Shown here piece after piece: positions 34,756 to 43,270 of a stretch of 64,000 bases of DNA. The position numbers and the translations under genes are program-made. The notes beneath the pieces were generated by a model. The model was not told where the DNA came from. It saw only the letters and a list, made by a program, of their open reading frames with translations, and did not search any database. Numbering within the stretch: position 1 is the first letter of the stretch; every line of letters starts with the position of its first letter. The stretch comes from Lachnospiraceae bacterium (GTDB lineage: Bacteria; Bacillota; Clostridia; Lachnospirales; Lachnospiraceae). The stretch is taken from NCBI GenBank assembly GCA_009777715.1, contig WRLH01000001.1, positions 62,001 through 126,000 on the forward strand, given 5' to 3'.

Positions 34756-34788
34756 TTGACAAATTCTGAACGTATTAATGTATATAAT
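34756..34788 (+). promoter_or_regulatory. spoIIG-like promoter with 21-bp spacer
   Basis: TTGACA (34756-34761) is separated by 21 bp from TATAAT (34783-34788). Both hexamers are perfect but the spacing is abnormal; the Bacillus spoIIG promoter is known for the same kind of over-long spacer (22 bp) and needs phosphorylated Spo0A. The TTTGACA at the -35 is the complement of TGTCAAA, one base from the 0A box TGTCGAA, and TGTCGAT lies at 34713. Confidence 0.7.
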
Positions 34789-34865
34789 GAAAATCATGAG
34801 AAACAAGCACCGGATTAAGAATGGATTCTTAAGTTAAGCTAATTAACTTAAAGAGAGCGTGGGAT

Positions 34866-35669
34866 ATGGTTTATGAAATCGATATCGAAAAGGTTTTTAT
34901 CATCAACCTGGTTCTCAATGTTTTCATCTTAATTCTGACGGCAAAGACATTAAAGCTTTCTGCGGCCCGGTTACGGATTTTGGCTGGCGGAGCTTTCGGA
35001 GCTTTGGGATATTGCCTAATCCTGCTCCTGCCAGTAACTTATCAGGCAAAGATATTTATCGGGCTGATTCCGGTAAGCATCTTGATGGCAAAGCTTACGT
35101 TTATGTCTAAAGGGCTAAAAAATGTCCTGCGCCAGACCGGATTTTTATTCGTTTATGCCTTTTTAATCGGCGGAATAATGATTTTCCTTATGCAAAAGAT
35201 GGGAATCTTTAGCTTATATGCGGAAAAGGCGTGGCTGATTTTGATTTTGGGCTATACAGTTTTTGCGGCAGTTGATTATTTTTTGAAAAAATATCAACGC
35301 CATAAGGAAAATGTTTTTGTAAAGGTCAGCATTCCTTGCGGAAATGTAAAGATAGACGTAACGGCGTTAGTTGACACGGGAAATGGCTTAGTTGAACCGA
35401 TCAGCAAAAAACCGGTTGCGATTCTTGAACAGACAGCATGGGAGCCCCTAAAGCCGCTTATGAAGCCGGAAAAAACCAAGGCAATCCCATACCACAATCT
35501 GGGTAATGCCAACGGAATGCTGACAGGTTACGAAATCGGGGAAATTTACATCGAAGAAAATGGACAAAGGGGAAAATATGAAAATGTCATTGTTGCGGTC
35601 GGGCCAGGGAAAATGTCGGGAAGAAACGAATATCAAATGATATTAAATCCGCAGATGCTAATAAAATAA
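34866..35669 (+). CDS. spoIIGA: Sigma-E processing peptidase SpoIIGA
   Basis: Membrane aspartic protease that activates pro-sigma-E in the mother cell after a signal from the forespore (SpoIIR). Five hydrophobic helices fill the N-terminal half (about residues 8-140); the C-terminal half carries the protease motif VDTGNGLVEP with the catalytic Asp. 267 residues. It starts at an ATG after GAGAGCGTGGG and is followed by sigE after 21 bp, the conserved spoIIG operon. Its promoter has the over-long spacer typical of Spo0A-activated spoIIG. Confidence 0.95.
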   Translation: MVYEIDIEKVFIINLVLNVFILILTAKTLKLSAARLRILAGGAFGALGYCLILLLPVTYQAKIFIGLIPVSILMAKLTFMSKGLKNVLRQTGFLFVYAFLIGGIMIFLMQKMGIFSLYAEKAWLILILGYTVFAAVDYFLKKYQRHKENVFVKVSIPCGNVKIDVTALVDTGNGLVEPISKKPVAILEQTAWEPLKPLMKPEKTKAIPYHNLGNANGMLTGYEIGEIYIEENGQRGKYENVIVAVGPGKMSGRNEYQMILNPQMLIK

Positions 35670-35690
35670 AAAACGAAGAGGAGAAAAGAA

Positions 35691-36434
35691 ATGGTTTTTA
35701 AAATTGCAATTCCAGGAAAGGTAAAGTTTAAGCTTTATCGGAAAGACATGGGCTTTCGGGTCATCAAACAGCAGGGTGACATTCATTACATTGGCGGGAC
35801 AGAGGTCTTGCCGCCGCCGCTTGAGCTAGACAAGGAAAATGCTGTCATCAATGATTTAGGCACAGAGTATGAAAAGGAAGCCAAATCCATTTTAATAGAG
35901 CACAATCTGCGTTTGGTTGTCTATATTGCGAAAAAATTTGACAATACCGGGGTCGGGGTTGAAGATTTAATCTCGATTGGGACGATTGGGTTAATCAAGT
36001 CGATTAATACTTTTAACCCGACCAAAAACATCAAGCTTGCGACTTATGCCTCGCGGTGCATTGAAAATGAAATCTTGATGTATCTTAGGCGCAACAACAA
36101 AACGAAGCTTGAGGTTTCGATTGATGAGCCGCTAAACGTGGACTGGGATGGCAATGAGCTTCTTTTATCCGATATTCTTGGAACTGACGAAGATGTCATT
36201 TATAAAGATATAGAAAATGAAGTCGAGCGGAAGCTGTTGCTTAAGGCGATTCGCAAGCTGTCAGAGCGGGAGCAGACAATAATTAACTTACGCTTCGGGC
36301 TGGGTACGCCTGATGGCAACGAGATGACGCAAAAAGAGGTCGCCCAGCTTCTTGGCATTTCGCAGTCATACATATCACGGCTTGAAAAGAAGATTATGAA
36401 GCGGTTAAAAAAAGAGCTGATGAAAGAGGGCTAA
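35691..36434 (+). CDS. sigE: Sporulation sigma factor sigma-E
   Basis: Mother-cell sigma factor made as an inactive precursor. N-terminal pro-sequence with [11 protein letters not shown], then region 2 ([55 protein letters not shown]) and region 4 ([15 protein letters not shown] ... [20 protein letters not shown]). 247 residues. Ribosome site GAAGAGGAG. Cleaved and activated by SpoIIGA encoded upstream. Confidence 0.96.
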   Translation: MVFKIAIPGKVKFKLYRKDMGFRVIKQQGDIHYIGGTEVLPPPLELDKENAVINDLGTEYEKEAKSILIEHNLRLVVYIAKKFDNTGVGVEDLISIGTIGLIKSINTFNPTKNIKLATYASRCIENEILMYLRRNNKTKLEVSIDEPLNVDWDGNELLLSDILGTDEDVIYKDIENEVERKLLLKAIRKLSEREQTIINLRFGLGTPDGNEMTQKEVAQLLGISQSYISRLEKKIMKRLKKELMKEG

Positions 36435-36438
36435 AGTT

Positions 36439-36681
36439 TCACCTCCGCCCCCTGCCAATCTCGACCAGCACAATATCCGGCCCAATTTTGACAATATCAC
36501 GAAAAGGAATAACAATATCTGGCTCACCGTAAAAAAGCGCGTTGAGCCAGTTTTTTCCGCAGACAATTATCGCGTGGATATGCCCGGTGCAGTCGTCAAA
36601 CTCCAAGTCATTAACCCTCCCAAGGCATTTACAGTCTTTAATATTAATCACATCTTTACATTTAAAATCGGAATATAGCAT
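36439..36681 (-). CDS. YlmC/YmxH family sporulation-associated PRC-barrel protein
   Basis: 80-residue single PRC-barrel protein: SDFKCKDVINIKDCKCLGRVNDLEFDD at the start and IVIPFRDIVKIGPDIVLVEI at the end are typical of YlmC/YmxH proteins, which are limited to endospore formers and of unknown biochemical role. It is convergent with sigE, 4 bp apart, and divergent from sigG. In Clostridia this gene is commonly found next to sigE/sigG. Confidence 0.88.
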   Translation of the reverse strand: MLYSDFKCKDVINIKDCKCLGRVNDLEFDDCTGHIHAIIVCGKNWLNALFYGEPDIVIPFRDIVKIGPDIVLVEIGRGRR

Positions 36682-36814
36682 TGACCTGACCTAATTTTTG
36701 TCTTTGTTAATGTATATTACTTAATTCGGGATTGATGTGTATATTTTTCCCATCTTTGGTAAATGATTAGTTTAATGGATTTACTAATTATTGAAAGGCT
36801 GGTTTGAAAATTTT

Positions 36815-37594
36815 ATGGCACAGGGAAAAGTTGAAATATGTGGAGTGAATACAGCAAAATTGCCTTTACTTAAACCAGCTGAAAAGGAAGCGTTGTTTTC
36901 GCGGATTGAAGAGGGGGACTTGGATGCAAGGAAGCAATATATCGAAGGAAATCTAAGGCTTGTCTTAAGCGTGATTAAACGCTTTTCATCAAGCAATGAA
37001 AACGTGGACGACCTTTTTCAAATCGGCTGCATTGGCTTAATCAAGGCAATTGACAACTTTGATTCAACCTTGAATGTCAAGTTTTCTACTTATGCTGTCC
37101 CGATGATTATCGGTGAAATCCGCCGTTTCCTCCGGGACAATAACGCAATCCGCGTCAGCCGTTCATTAAAAGATACCGCATATAAAGCAATTTATGCCAA
37201 AGAGGGAATGATTAAACGGAATCTGCGCGAACCGACCTTAAACGAGATAGCCGAAGAAATAGGCATTTCGAAAGAGGATATTGTTTATGCCCTTGACGCA
37301 ATCCAAAACCCAATGAGCTTATATGAGCCGATTTATACCGATGGCGGCGACACTTTATATGTCATGGACCAAATCAGCGATAAGAAAAATAAAGAAGAAA
37401 CCTGGGTTGAGCATATTTCCTTAAGTGAAGCAATGAAACATCTTGGTGAACGCGAAAATGAAATCATTGACCTTAGATTTTTTAAAGGCAAAACGCAGAT
37501 GGAAGTGGCGGAAATCGTGGGCATTTCACAGGCGCAAGTCTCAAGGCTTGAAAAGAATGCGCTTAGGGTGATGAAGAATTATTTGACGGCGTAG
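36815..37594 (+). CDS. sigG: Sporulation sigma factor sigma-G
   Basis: Late forespore sigma factor. The N-terminus MAQGKVEICGVNTAKLP matches the conserved sigma-G beginning (KVEICGVxTSKLP), which fixes the ATG at 36815; a TTG at 36791 gives extra residues without homology. Regions 2, 3 and 4 are present (GNLRLVLSVIKRF..., YAVPMIIGEIRRFLRDN, LGERENEIIDLRFFKG...GISQAQVSRLEKNAL). The best ribosome site (AAAGG at 36794) is 16 nt away, unusually far. Separate from spoIIG by the ylmC gene, an order found in many Clostridia. Confidence 0.94.
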   Translation: MAQGKVEICGVNTAKLPLLKPAEKEALFSRIEEGDLDARKQYIEGNLRLVLSVIKRFSSSNENVDDLFQIGCIGLIKAIDNFDSTLNVKFSTYAVPMIIGEIRRFLRDNNAIRVSRSLKDTAYKAIYAKEGMIKRNLREPTLNEIAEEIGISKEDIVYALDAIQNPMSLYEPIYTDGGDTLYVMDQISDKKNKEETWVEHISLSEAMKHLGERENEIIDLRFFKGKTQMEVAEIVGISQAQVSRLEKNALRVMKNYLTA

Positions 37595-37619
37595 AAAGCG
37601 TAAAGATTTGTAAAACCCC

Positions 37620-37648
37620 TTGTAATGCTTATGTTTTTCATGTATACT
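37620..37648 (+). promoter_or_regulatory. Promoter of the PIN/antitoxin operon
   Basis: TTGTAA (37620-37625), 17-bp spacer, TATACT (37643-37648). The predicted start site near 37655 lies downstream of the TTG at 37654, so that codon could not be used as a start. Confidence 0.6.
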
Positions 37649-37683
37649 TATAATTGTCAGTAAAACGTGAAAGGCGGTGTGAG

Positions 37684-38166
37684 ACGAAAAAACTTAAAAT
37701 TTATATTGATACTTCCGTCGTTAGTCATCTTGATGCGTCCGACCGTCCCGAATGGATGGCTGATACGCTCAAGTTGTGGGAAGACATGGCAAACGGAAAA
37801 TACGAAATATTCACTTCAAATGTGGCGATTGGCGAAATCTATAAATGCAGTGAACCAAAACGCAGCTTTATGCTTGATAAATTAAAAGAAATTGAGCTTT
37901 CTGTTGTTAATGCTGAAACGAAAGTAGAGGATTTGTCGCAGGAGTTTATTAAGCTTGGCATACTTAAAGAAAAAAGCCTTGACGATTGTATGCACATTGC
38001 GACAGCTTTATTATTAAAATGCGATGTGATTGTTTCTTGGAACTTTAAGCATATCGTAAACGACAAAACCATAGAGGGCGTTAAGACGATATCGAAAACG
38101 AAAGGGTTTGACGGTATCAAGATATATTGCCCATCAATCTTAATCGGAGGTGATGATGATGAGTAA
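37684..38166 (+). CDS. PIN-domain ribonuclease, putative toxin, with ACG at the start position
   Basis: About 160 residues with the PIN acidic residues in order: IYIDTSVVS (first Asp), NVAIGEIY (Glu), LDDCMHIATAL (Asp), then IVSWNFKHIV. Such VapC-like nucleases cut tRNA or mRNA. A strong AAGGCGGTG site ends 4 nt before an ACG (37684) that continues KKLKIYIDTS; no ATG, GTG or TTG lies in frame between. The TTG at 37654 is before the predicted transcript start. So the gene either starts at a rare ACG or has lost its start codon. It overlaps the next small gene, which is probably its antitoxin. Confidence 0.7.
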   Translation, partial: TKKLKIYIDTSVVSHLDASDRPEWMADTLKLWEDMANGKYEIFTSNVAIGEIYKCSEPKRSFMLDKLKEIELSVVNAETKVEDLSQEFIKLGILKEKSLDDCMHIATALLLKCDVIVSWNFKHIVNDKTIEGVKTISKTKGFDGIKIYCPSILIGGDDDE

Positions 38167-38335
38167 CAAGCCCAAAATCAGCGATAAATTCACAATCGAG
38201 GATATTCACAGGATTAGGGAATGGAACTACGAACAGCGTTTATTGCTTGGCAAAGACGAATACAATAAGAAGCTGAACGAAATTGTAGCCGAGATAATGA
38301 AAGACTTGCCTAAAGCAAAACTTTTAAGCATTTAA
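38159..38335 (+). CDS. Small partner of the PIN protein, putative antitoxin
   Basis: 58 residues: FTIEDIHRIREWNYEQRLLLG, then helices to the C-terminus (NKKLNEIVAEIMKDLPKAK). Short helical proteins with 'FT(I/L)EDIHKIRE' are commonly found next to PIN nucleases in Firmicutes, so an antitoxin role is likely, although the toxin-first order is less usual. GGAGG sits 8 nt before the ATG at 38159 inside the end of the PIN gene; several in-frame ATGs (38153, 38156) are alternatives. Overlap means coupled translation. Confidence 0.6.
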   Translation: MSNKPKISDKFTIEDIHRIREWNYEQRLLLGKDEYNKKLNEIVAEIMKDLPKAKLLSI

Positions 38336-38361
38336 AAATCAAAACTAAATAACCGAGGCAT

Positions 38362-38406
38362 AAAACAGCCAATGAGTAATATTGATTTACTCATCGGCTG
38401 TTTTTT
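38362..38406 (+). terminator. Rho-independent terminator after the PIN pair
   Basis: AACAGCC-A-ATGAGTAA pairs with TTACTCAT-C-GGCTGTT, followed by TTTTTT. Stem of about 15 bp with a single A/C mismatch; loop TATTGAT. Confidence 0.93.
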
Positions 38407-38439
38407 ATACCGAAAGGAATTTACGCGATGAGAATTCTT

Positions 38440-38468
38440 TTGACGTAACCATAAGTAAGCCCTATAAT
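38440..38468 (+). promoter_or_regulatory. Near-consensus promoter giving a leaderless metallopeptidase mRNA
   Basis: TTGACG (38440-38445), 17-bp spacer, TATAAT (38463-38468). The ATG of the next gene is at 38475, 7 bases after the -10, that is at the expected +1. No ribosome site exists. Confidence 0.75.
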
Positions 38469-38474
38469 AGAAGC

Positions 38475-38870
38475 ATGATTACAATTGATGAAGCAATGAC
38501 AATGCTTGATGAAATATATGATGGGCTGCCGCTTGATTTCCACAAAGATTTGGACGGCGGGGTGATTCTTTCGCCGGACGAAAAAAAGCATCCGGCAAGT
38601 GACAAAAGTCGCCCCTTATACATATTGGGCGAATACCATAGCCAGCCGCGAGGGCTTGGCCGCTTTATCATTATTTATTACGGTTCTTTTAATAAGATGT
38701 TTGGCAGTTATAGCCCAGAGCAATTTAGGGAAAAATTGCGTAAAACTTTGTTGCACGAGTATACCCATCATTTGGAATCGCTGGCCGGAGAGCGGGGGCT
38801 GGAGCTAGAGGATGCCAGAAAGCTTTGGAAATACAAGCAGCAAAAAAGAAAGCCTGGCCAAAACGCTTAA
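38475..38870 (+). CDS. Small zincin-like metallopeptidase family protein
   Basis: 131 residues. The zinc-binding HExxH is in LLHEYTHHLESLAGERG near the C-terminus, and the N-terminal MITIDEAMTMLDEIYDGLP resembles the minimal zincin family (Zincin_1, PF06262-like). The substrate is unknown. The ATG at 38475 is 7 bp after a TATAAT box and lacks a ribosome site, so a leaderless transcript is inferred. The longer frame from 38382 runs through the promoter and terminator and is rejected. Confidence 0.8.
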   Translation: MITIDEAMTMLDEIYDGLPLDFHKDLDGGVILSPDEKKHPASDKSRPLYILGEYHSQPRGLGRFIIIYYGSFNKMFGSYSPEQFREKLRKTLLHEYTHHLESLAGERGLELEDARKLWKYKQQKRKPGQNA

Positions 38871-38954
38871 AGCAAAATAAACCCCCATAAAACCCAGTAA
38901 ATCTCGTAAAACTCTGTAAAATCCAACTGCCTGCAAAAATATACGGAATCAATT

Positions 38955-39335
38955 TTAGTTTGGCAGAAATTTCGCGATGGTCTTTTTAAGCACAGCCAAA
39001 TCAAGCGGTTTCCGGATATAGGCATTCGCGCCGCGCTCAAGCATTTCTTCTTCCATTCGCTCATTCGTTACGGCGGTAAGGAAAATGACGGGTACGCTTT
39101 TACCGAAGTCGGTATTGTGGCGAATTTTCATCAAAACCTCAAAGCCAGTCATTTCCGGCATATCATAGTCGAGCAAAACTAGATCGGCTCCATGTTGATT
39201 AAGATATGCGACTGCTTCCGCGCCGCCTAAAAATGTATGGATTTCGTAGGGCCCTCTAAGCCATGAGGTTAATGTTTCGCAGACAAAAGCAGCATCGTCT
39301 ACTGCGACAATCCTAGGTTTTTTCGTGTTTTCCAT
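38955..39335 (-). CDS. Stand-alone CheY-like response regulator
   Basis: 126 residues, receiver domain only: the acidic pocket VDD, the phospho-acceptor Asp in LLDYDMPEMTGFEVL, Thr in FLTAV and Lys in IRKPLD. There is no output domain, so it signals by protein binding, as CheY or Spo0F do. It is divergent from the hydrogenase-like sensor gene, and a HisKA-REC-Hpt protein lies beyond it, so it may be part of that phosphorelay. RBS AAAGGA. Confidence 0.88.
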   Translation of the reverse strand: MENTKKPRIVAVDDAAFVCETLTSWLRGPYEIHTFLGGAEAVAYLNQHGADLVLLDYDMPEMTGFEVLMKIRHNTDFGKSVPVIFLTAVTNERMEEEMLERGANAYIRKPLDLAVLKKTIAKFLPN

Positions 39336-39461
39336 AATAAAATCCTTTCAAAAATAAAAATCTATCTCCCCAATATTATAGCCTTTGCCTTGGGAATTTG
39401 CAAGTTATTTAATTAGCCTGATCCATAGGAATTTTTACCATTAACAGTAAAAACTTTTTTG

Positions 39462-39490
39462 TTGCGCTTATAGGGCAAATCAGATATAAT
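39462..39490 (+). promoter_or_regulatory. Promoter of the hydrogenase-like sensor gene
   Basis: TTGCGC (39462-39467), 17-bp spacer, TATAAT (39485-39490). The expected +1 at 39497 is the A of an ATG-AGG-GTG-TAA mini-ORF, followed by GGAAGGAG and the real start at 39522. Confidence 0.65.
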
Positions 39491-39521
39491 CAAGTCATGA
39501 GGGTGTAAGGGAAGGAGTATA

Positions 39522-41249
39522 ATGCGCAAAATTATCACAAACGACGAATCAAGATGTGTCGGCTGCAACCGCTGTATAAGGGTTTGCCCGATTGATGGGG
39601 CGAATAACGTCACGATTAAGAATGGTGAAATCAATGTAAAGGTTAACCAAGATCGTTGTATCGCCTGCGGGTCATGCTTATACACGTGCCGCCATAAGGT
39701 CCGGGGCTTCGAAGATGATACCGAAAGCTTTATCAATGATTTAAGAAGAGGAATCCAAATCTCGATTATGGCAGCTCCGGCGATTAGGGCCAACACCGAA
39801 GAATGGGGCAGGTTATTTACCTGGCTTAAGCGTTTGGGGGTCAAAAAGATTTATGATGTATCTCTCGGCGCGGATATTTGTACTTGGGGGCATATCCGTT
39901 TTGTCGAAAAGAACAAACCAAAGACTTTGATAACACAGCCATGCCCGGCGATTGTCAGTTTTATCCAGTTATATGAGCCAAGCCTGGTGAAATATCTTTC
40001 CCAGATACATAGCCCAATGCTTTGTACTGCTATTTATATGAAAAGGTATGAGGGAATCAATGACAATATCGCGGCGATTTCACCCTGCCTAGCCAAAGCT
40101 AATGAGTTCGAGGAAACAGGGTATGTGAAATACAATGTCACAATCAAAAACCTGCTCGAATATGTAAAAAAGAACAATATAACTTTGCCCGATACCGAAA
40201 CAGGTTTTGACCATGAAGAGTCGGCATTAGGAAGGCTTTATTCCATGCCGGGCGGCCTCAAAGAAAATCTGGAATACTATTTTGGCAAGAAAATCCGCGT
40301 TGACCAATCCGAGGGTTCGAATGTTGTGTACGAATCATTAAGAGACTTTGCCAAAGCGAACCCGGATCATCTGCCGCCGATTTTTGACGTCCTTAATTGC
40401 CATGACGGGTGTAATATCGGAACCGGAATCGCCCATGACCGGACAAGGCTTCACGCTAACGCGATTATGGAAGACCACAGGAAAGAAATTTATGAACAAT
40501 TTGATATCGAAACCTATAAAAATATGCTTGCAAGCTTTGATGAAAAGCTTAAACTAAATGACTTTGTCAGGCGGTACTCAACCAGGCCAATCAGCCAAAA
40601 AAGAGTTTCAGAAGATCAAATTGAGCAGGGCTTTAAGCTGCTTAACAAACATACCGAAGAGGAAAGGATTTTTGATTGCGGGGCTTGCGGCTGTGATTCA
40701 TGCCATGAAATGGCACGGCGGATTATGATCGGGATAAATATGCCGGAGAACTGTATCAAAAAACTGCGTGACCAGATCGGGAAAGAAAAGAAAATCATCC
40801 TTTCCATCGCGGAATCAAACACAAAGAGCATTGCCCATCTAATTGATGATATTGCTGATATTAAGAGCAAATCAGCCAGCATTGGTGAGCTAATTGATAT
40901 CCTTAATGATGTTATCGGAAAATATAGCGCGATATCGGGCGATATTAATTCAATCGCAACGTTCATCAACCTTATTTCCTTAAACGCTTCAATTGAAGCT
41001 GGACGTGCCGGGGAAGCCGGGAAAACATTTGCGGTTGTTGCAGAGGAAATCAGAAAGCTTGCGACTCAGTCGAAAAAGACAGTCTCGGAATCCGATAGCT
41101 TGTCAAAACAATCAAGTGATTCAATTACCTCAATCATAAAGATGATTAATGACATCACCGAAAATATTGACCGGGCCCATATCAGCATTTCGGTTATTGA
41201 CCAGAGCCTTAATAACTCGCTTGAAGATTTTGGTGATGCTCAAGAATAA
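39522..41249 (+). CDS. Sensory FeFe-hydrogenase-like protein with 4Fe-4S and methyl-accepting-type domains
   Basis: 575 residues. Two 4Fe-4S motifs ([11 protein letters not shown] and [11 protein letters not shown]) start the protein. A hydrogenase H-cluster-like domain follows, with modified L1-L3 motifs: [22 protein letters not shown] and [12 protein letters not shown]. Then comes a second Fe-S motif, [14 protein letters not shown], and a C-terminal chemoreceptor-type signalling coiled coil with [31 protein letters not shown]. The layout fits group C/D-like (HydS) putative H2 or redox sensors, with no membrane helix. Ribosome site GAAGGAG. Its end overlaps the convergent phosphotransfer gene by 41 bp. 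It likely signals to CheA/CheY-like partners such as the neighbouring receiver. Confidence 0.85.
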   Translation: MRKIITNDESRCVGCNRCIRVCPIDGANNVTIKNGEINVKVNQDRCIACGSCLYTCRHKVRGFEDDTESFINDLRRGIQISIMAAPAIRANTEEWGRLFTWLKRLGVKKIYDVSLGADICTWGHIRFVEKNKPKTLITQPCPAIVSFIQLYEPSLVKYLSQIHSPMLCTAIYMKRYEGINDNIAAISPCLAKANEFEETGYVKYNVTIKNLLEYVKKNNITLPDTETGFDHEESALGRLYSMPGGLKENLEYYFGKKIRVDQSEGSNVVYESLRDFAKANPDHLPPIFDVLNCHDGCNIGTGIAHDRTRLHANAIMEDHRKEIYEQFDIETYKNMLASFDEKLKLNDFVRRYSTRPISQKRVSEDQIEQGFKLLNKHTEEERIFDCGACGCDSCHEMARRIMIGINMPENCIKKLRDQIGKEKKIILSIAESNTKSIAHLIDDIADIKSKSASIGELIDILNDVIGKYSAISGDINSIATFINLISLNASIEAGRAGEAGKTFAVVAEEIRKLATQSKKTVSESDSLSKQSSDSITSIIKMINDITENIDRAHISISVIDQSLNNSLEDFGDAQE

Positions 41250-42318
41250 CCGTAAGGCGGTCATAGACAGAAAGAATTTTAACCTGGAGAGGCGGATAGT
41301 TTTCCAAACAAAAATCTGCTTCTCCTTTTTTTGCGGAAAGTTCAAGGGCTAAAGAAGCTTCGGAAAGTTCCATTGCGCCGATTGTTGCAAGAATTGATTT
41401 CATAGCGTGGATAGCAGTCCCGAACAAATCAATCTTTCCCTCGGCAAGCAGTTCAGTCATTTTCTGGCATTCATTAAAAACATTATTATGGAAAATTTTC
41501 ACCGTTGTATAATAAATAAAAACTTCTTCTTCGACCCGGGAAAGGCCGATTTTCGTATCGATTTCTGTTATTTGGGCGAGGTCATTAACAAAGGCCTCTT
41601 CTTCATTATCTGCATCATGATTATCATGATTATTATCATGATTATTTTCGCTACTAGCGCAGGTTTCGCAGGTTTTTAGTTCCGCGGAGATGATTTTGCC
41701 GTTTGGCAGCCATGATTTGAGGACGATTTGAAACTCAGACAGATTGATTGGTTTGGCAATGAAATCATTAAACCCATTTTTTAAATAAAATTCCCTTGCT
41801 CCGCGATAGATGTTTGCGGTGATGGCAATTATCTTAAGGTCTGCAAATTTGCCGCCCATTTCCCTGATGAGGGCAGTCGCCTCAACCCCATCCATTTCCG
41901 GCATCATATGGTCCATAAAAATGATGTCGTAATCATTTTTTTTGATTAGCGCGATTCCTTCTTTGGCGCAGTAGGCAAGGTCAGGCACGATTTTTGACAG
42001 CTTTAAAAAGCCCTTTGCGGTCCTTAGATTAAATTCATTATCATCAATGACTAAAACCTTGGCATCAGGGGCATGGAATTTTGGTTTTTCGGAATCAGCA
42101 AAATGCTGTGAGCCATCATACTCGGTATATTCATTAATAATTTGAAGCATCGCCTGGGCAGAAGCATAGATACTAAGGGCATACTCCATATTTACGCCAG
42201 CAAGGGGTTCATTCAGCAAAAGGTCGGACGACCCAAGGATTGCATTAAGCGGAGTCCTTAGCTCGTGTGAAATTTTGGCGAGAAATTCATTTTTGCTTTC
42301 GTTTGTATTTACATTCAT
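41209..42318 (-). CDS. HisKA-REC-Hpt protein lacking an ATPase domain
   Basis: 369 residues. HisKA box [17 protein letters not shown] (about residues 17-33), then within 90 residues a receiver ([26 protein letters not shown]; about residues 88-205), an Asn/His/Asp-rich linker and an Hpt domain with [13 protein letters not shown] (about residue 305). The HATPase_c domain that should follow HisKA is absent, so the protein cannot autophosphorylate in the usual way and is probably a relay or an adaptor for the hydrogenase-like sensor or another kinase. Convergent overlap of 41 bp with that gene. No ribosome site before the ATG. Confidence 0.8.
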   Translation of the reverse strand: MNVNTNESKNEFLAKISHELRTPLNAILGSSDLLLNEPLAGVNMEYALSIYASAQAMLQIINEYTEYDGSQHFADSEKPKFHAPDAKVLVIDDNEFNLRTAKGFLKLSKIVPDLAYCAKEGIALIKKNDYDIIFMDHMMPEMDGVEATALIREMGGKFADLKIIAITANIYRGAREFYLKNGFNDFIAKPINLSEFQIVLKSWLPNGKIISAELKTCETCASSENNHDNNHDNHDADNEEEAFVNDLAQITEIDTKIGLSRVEEEVFIYYTTVKIFHNNVFNECQKMTELLAEGKIDLFGTAIHAMKSILATIGAMELSEASLALELSAKKGEADFCLENYPPLQVKILSVYDRLTVILEHHQNLQASY

Positions 42319-42346
42319 ATTTGTACTTTAACATATATAGTTATAA

Positions 42347-42375
42347 TTTACAAGCTTATTTAAATAATGTATAAT
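42347..42375 (+). promoter_or_regulatory. Promoter giving a leaderless SH3-protein mRNA
   Basis: TTTACA (42347-42352), 17-bp spacer, TATAAT (42370-42375); the ATG at 42382 is 7 bases after the -10. Confidence 0.7.
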
Positions 42376-42381
42376 GGGTTC

Positions 42382-42828
42382 ATGAAATATGCGATGTATG
42401 CCATTATGGCGCTATTAACAATTATGGTCATGATATTAGCTTATATGAGTGCTAATAAACCGCCGGCCGTAGAAACTGATGCTCCTTTTGAGGAAGCAAA
42501 GGTTAGTGAACGCGAGATATTTTTTAATATTACCCCGCCGCCCGATGAGGAAGATTCTTATCAAGCCTTTGATTTAGTTGCAGAAGACGACGAGGAATTA
42601 GAAGATGATGACCCGGATATCACAAGGCTTAATCAAATGATGTACGCAACTTCCGCGGTGAATTTGCGGGCCGGGCCAGGCACTGATTTTGAGCGGATTG
42701 GGAGTCTTTCTGTCAATCAGGAGGTCCGGGTAATCGGGCAAAGTCTTTCAACGAGCTGGTATAAAATTGAGCATGGCGATGGGACAGCCTTTGTTAGCGG
42801 TAGTTTTCTGGCGTTGGTGGAGGAGTAA
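42382..42828 (+). CDS. Membrane-anchored bacterial SH3-domain protein
   Basis: 148 residues: a N-terminal signal anchor (MYAIMALLTIMVMILAYM), an acidic linker (EDDEELEDDDPD) and a C-terminal bacterial SH3 domain (VNLRAGPGTDFERIGSLSVNQEVRVIG ... WYKIEHGDGTAFVSGSFL), which binds peptidoglycan peptides in related proteins. The ATG at 42382 has no ribosome site and sits at the predicted +1. A longer frame starts inside the -10 box and is rejected. Followed by the second copy of the 146-bp element. Confidence 0.85.
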   Translation: MKYAMYAIMALLTIMVMILAYMSANKPPAVETDAPFEEAKVSEREIFFNITPPPDEEDSYQAFDLVAEDDEELEDDDPDITRLNQMMYATSAVNLRAGPGTDFERIGSLSVNQEVRVIGQSLSTSWYKIEHGDGTAFVSGSFLALVEE

Positions 42829-42843
42829 ACATTGGTTATTTGG

Positions 42844-42989
42844 CCGCGTATGCGAGAGCTGTCGATGGGGCGTCCGACACGCTTTCGCTCCGAGAGAAAC
42901 GTTACGTTACATAATGCGGTAAAGTACACCGCATAAGTAACGACGTTTCTCAAGGGTCGGTCTTTTGAATCGCACTCTCGCTTTCGCGG
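42844..42989. repeat. 146-bp structured repeat element, copy 2
   Basis: Same length as the copy at 8909-9054 and aligned to it without gaps. Stems: GAGAAACGT (42894-42902) with ACGTTTCTC (42943-42951); CGTTAC with GTAACG; ATGCGGT (42914-42920) with ACCGCAT (42928-42934); outer CGAGAG with CTCTCG. The first and third stems differ from copy 1 on both strands while pairing is kept. Conserved single-strand blocks include CCGACACGCTTTCGCTC and AAGGGTCG. Confidence 0.8.
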
Positions 42990-42997
42990 TAGAGGTT

Positions 42998-43205
42998 TAA
43001 GGAGTAAGGAAAAACGTTTTCGCACTTATCTACGCCAGCAAAGCCCTAAGGAGTAAGGGAGAAAATGTTTCTCACACTTACCTTGCGCCAGCAAAGCCCT
43101 AAGGAGTAAGGGAGAAAATGTTTCTCACACTTACCTTACGCTAGCAAAGACCTAAGGAGTAAGGAAGAAAATGTTTCTCGCAGTTGCCTTGCCCGCCTTC
43201 TACCC
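42998..43205. repeat. About 53-bp tandem repeat, four copies
   Basis: TAAGGAGTAAGG starts at 42998, 43047, 43100 and 43153 (periods 49, 53, 53). Each unit has a hairpin GAGAAA-ATG-TTTCTC set inside GTAAG/CTTAC. Units are contiguous with no unique spacers, so this is not CRISPR. Confidence 0.9.
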
Positions 43206-43270
43206 AAATGAACACTTGTATTTTACACTCATTAGGGCACAGCAACGGAGAGATTATTTTCTGACGTAAC

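Noticed and set aside
34574-34762. Minus-strand ORF rich in FEFYL repeats
   Set aside because: It is the reverse reading of the 15-bp tandem repeat; no start context or homology.
36739-36770. Sigma-F/G-type promoter upstream of sigG (GTATA ... GGTAAATGAT)
   Set aside because: The -10 part agrees too poorly with the consensus to list as a feature.
36791-36815. TTG start for sigG at 36791
   Set aside because: Extra residues have no match to the conserved sigma-G N-terminus, which begins at ATG 36815.
39413-39844. 143-residue minus-strand ORF opposite the hydrogenase-like sensor
   Set aside because: Shadow of the 4Fe-4S region on the other strand; the plus-strand reading has clear domains.
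42998-43205. Tandem 53-bp units considered as a CRISPR array
   Set aside because: Units are contiguous with no unique spacers, and there are no cas genes.
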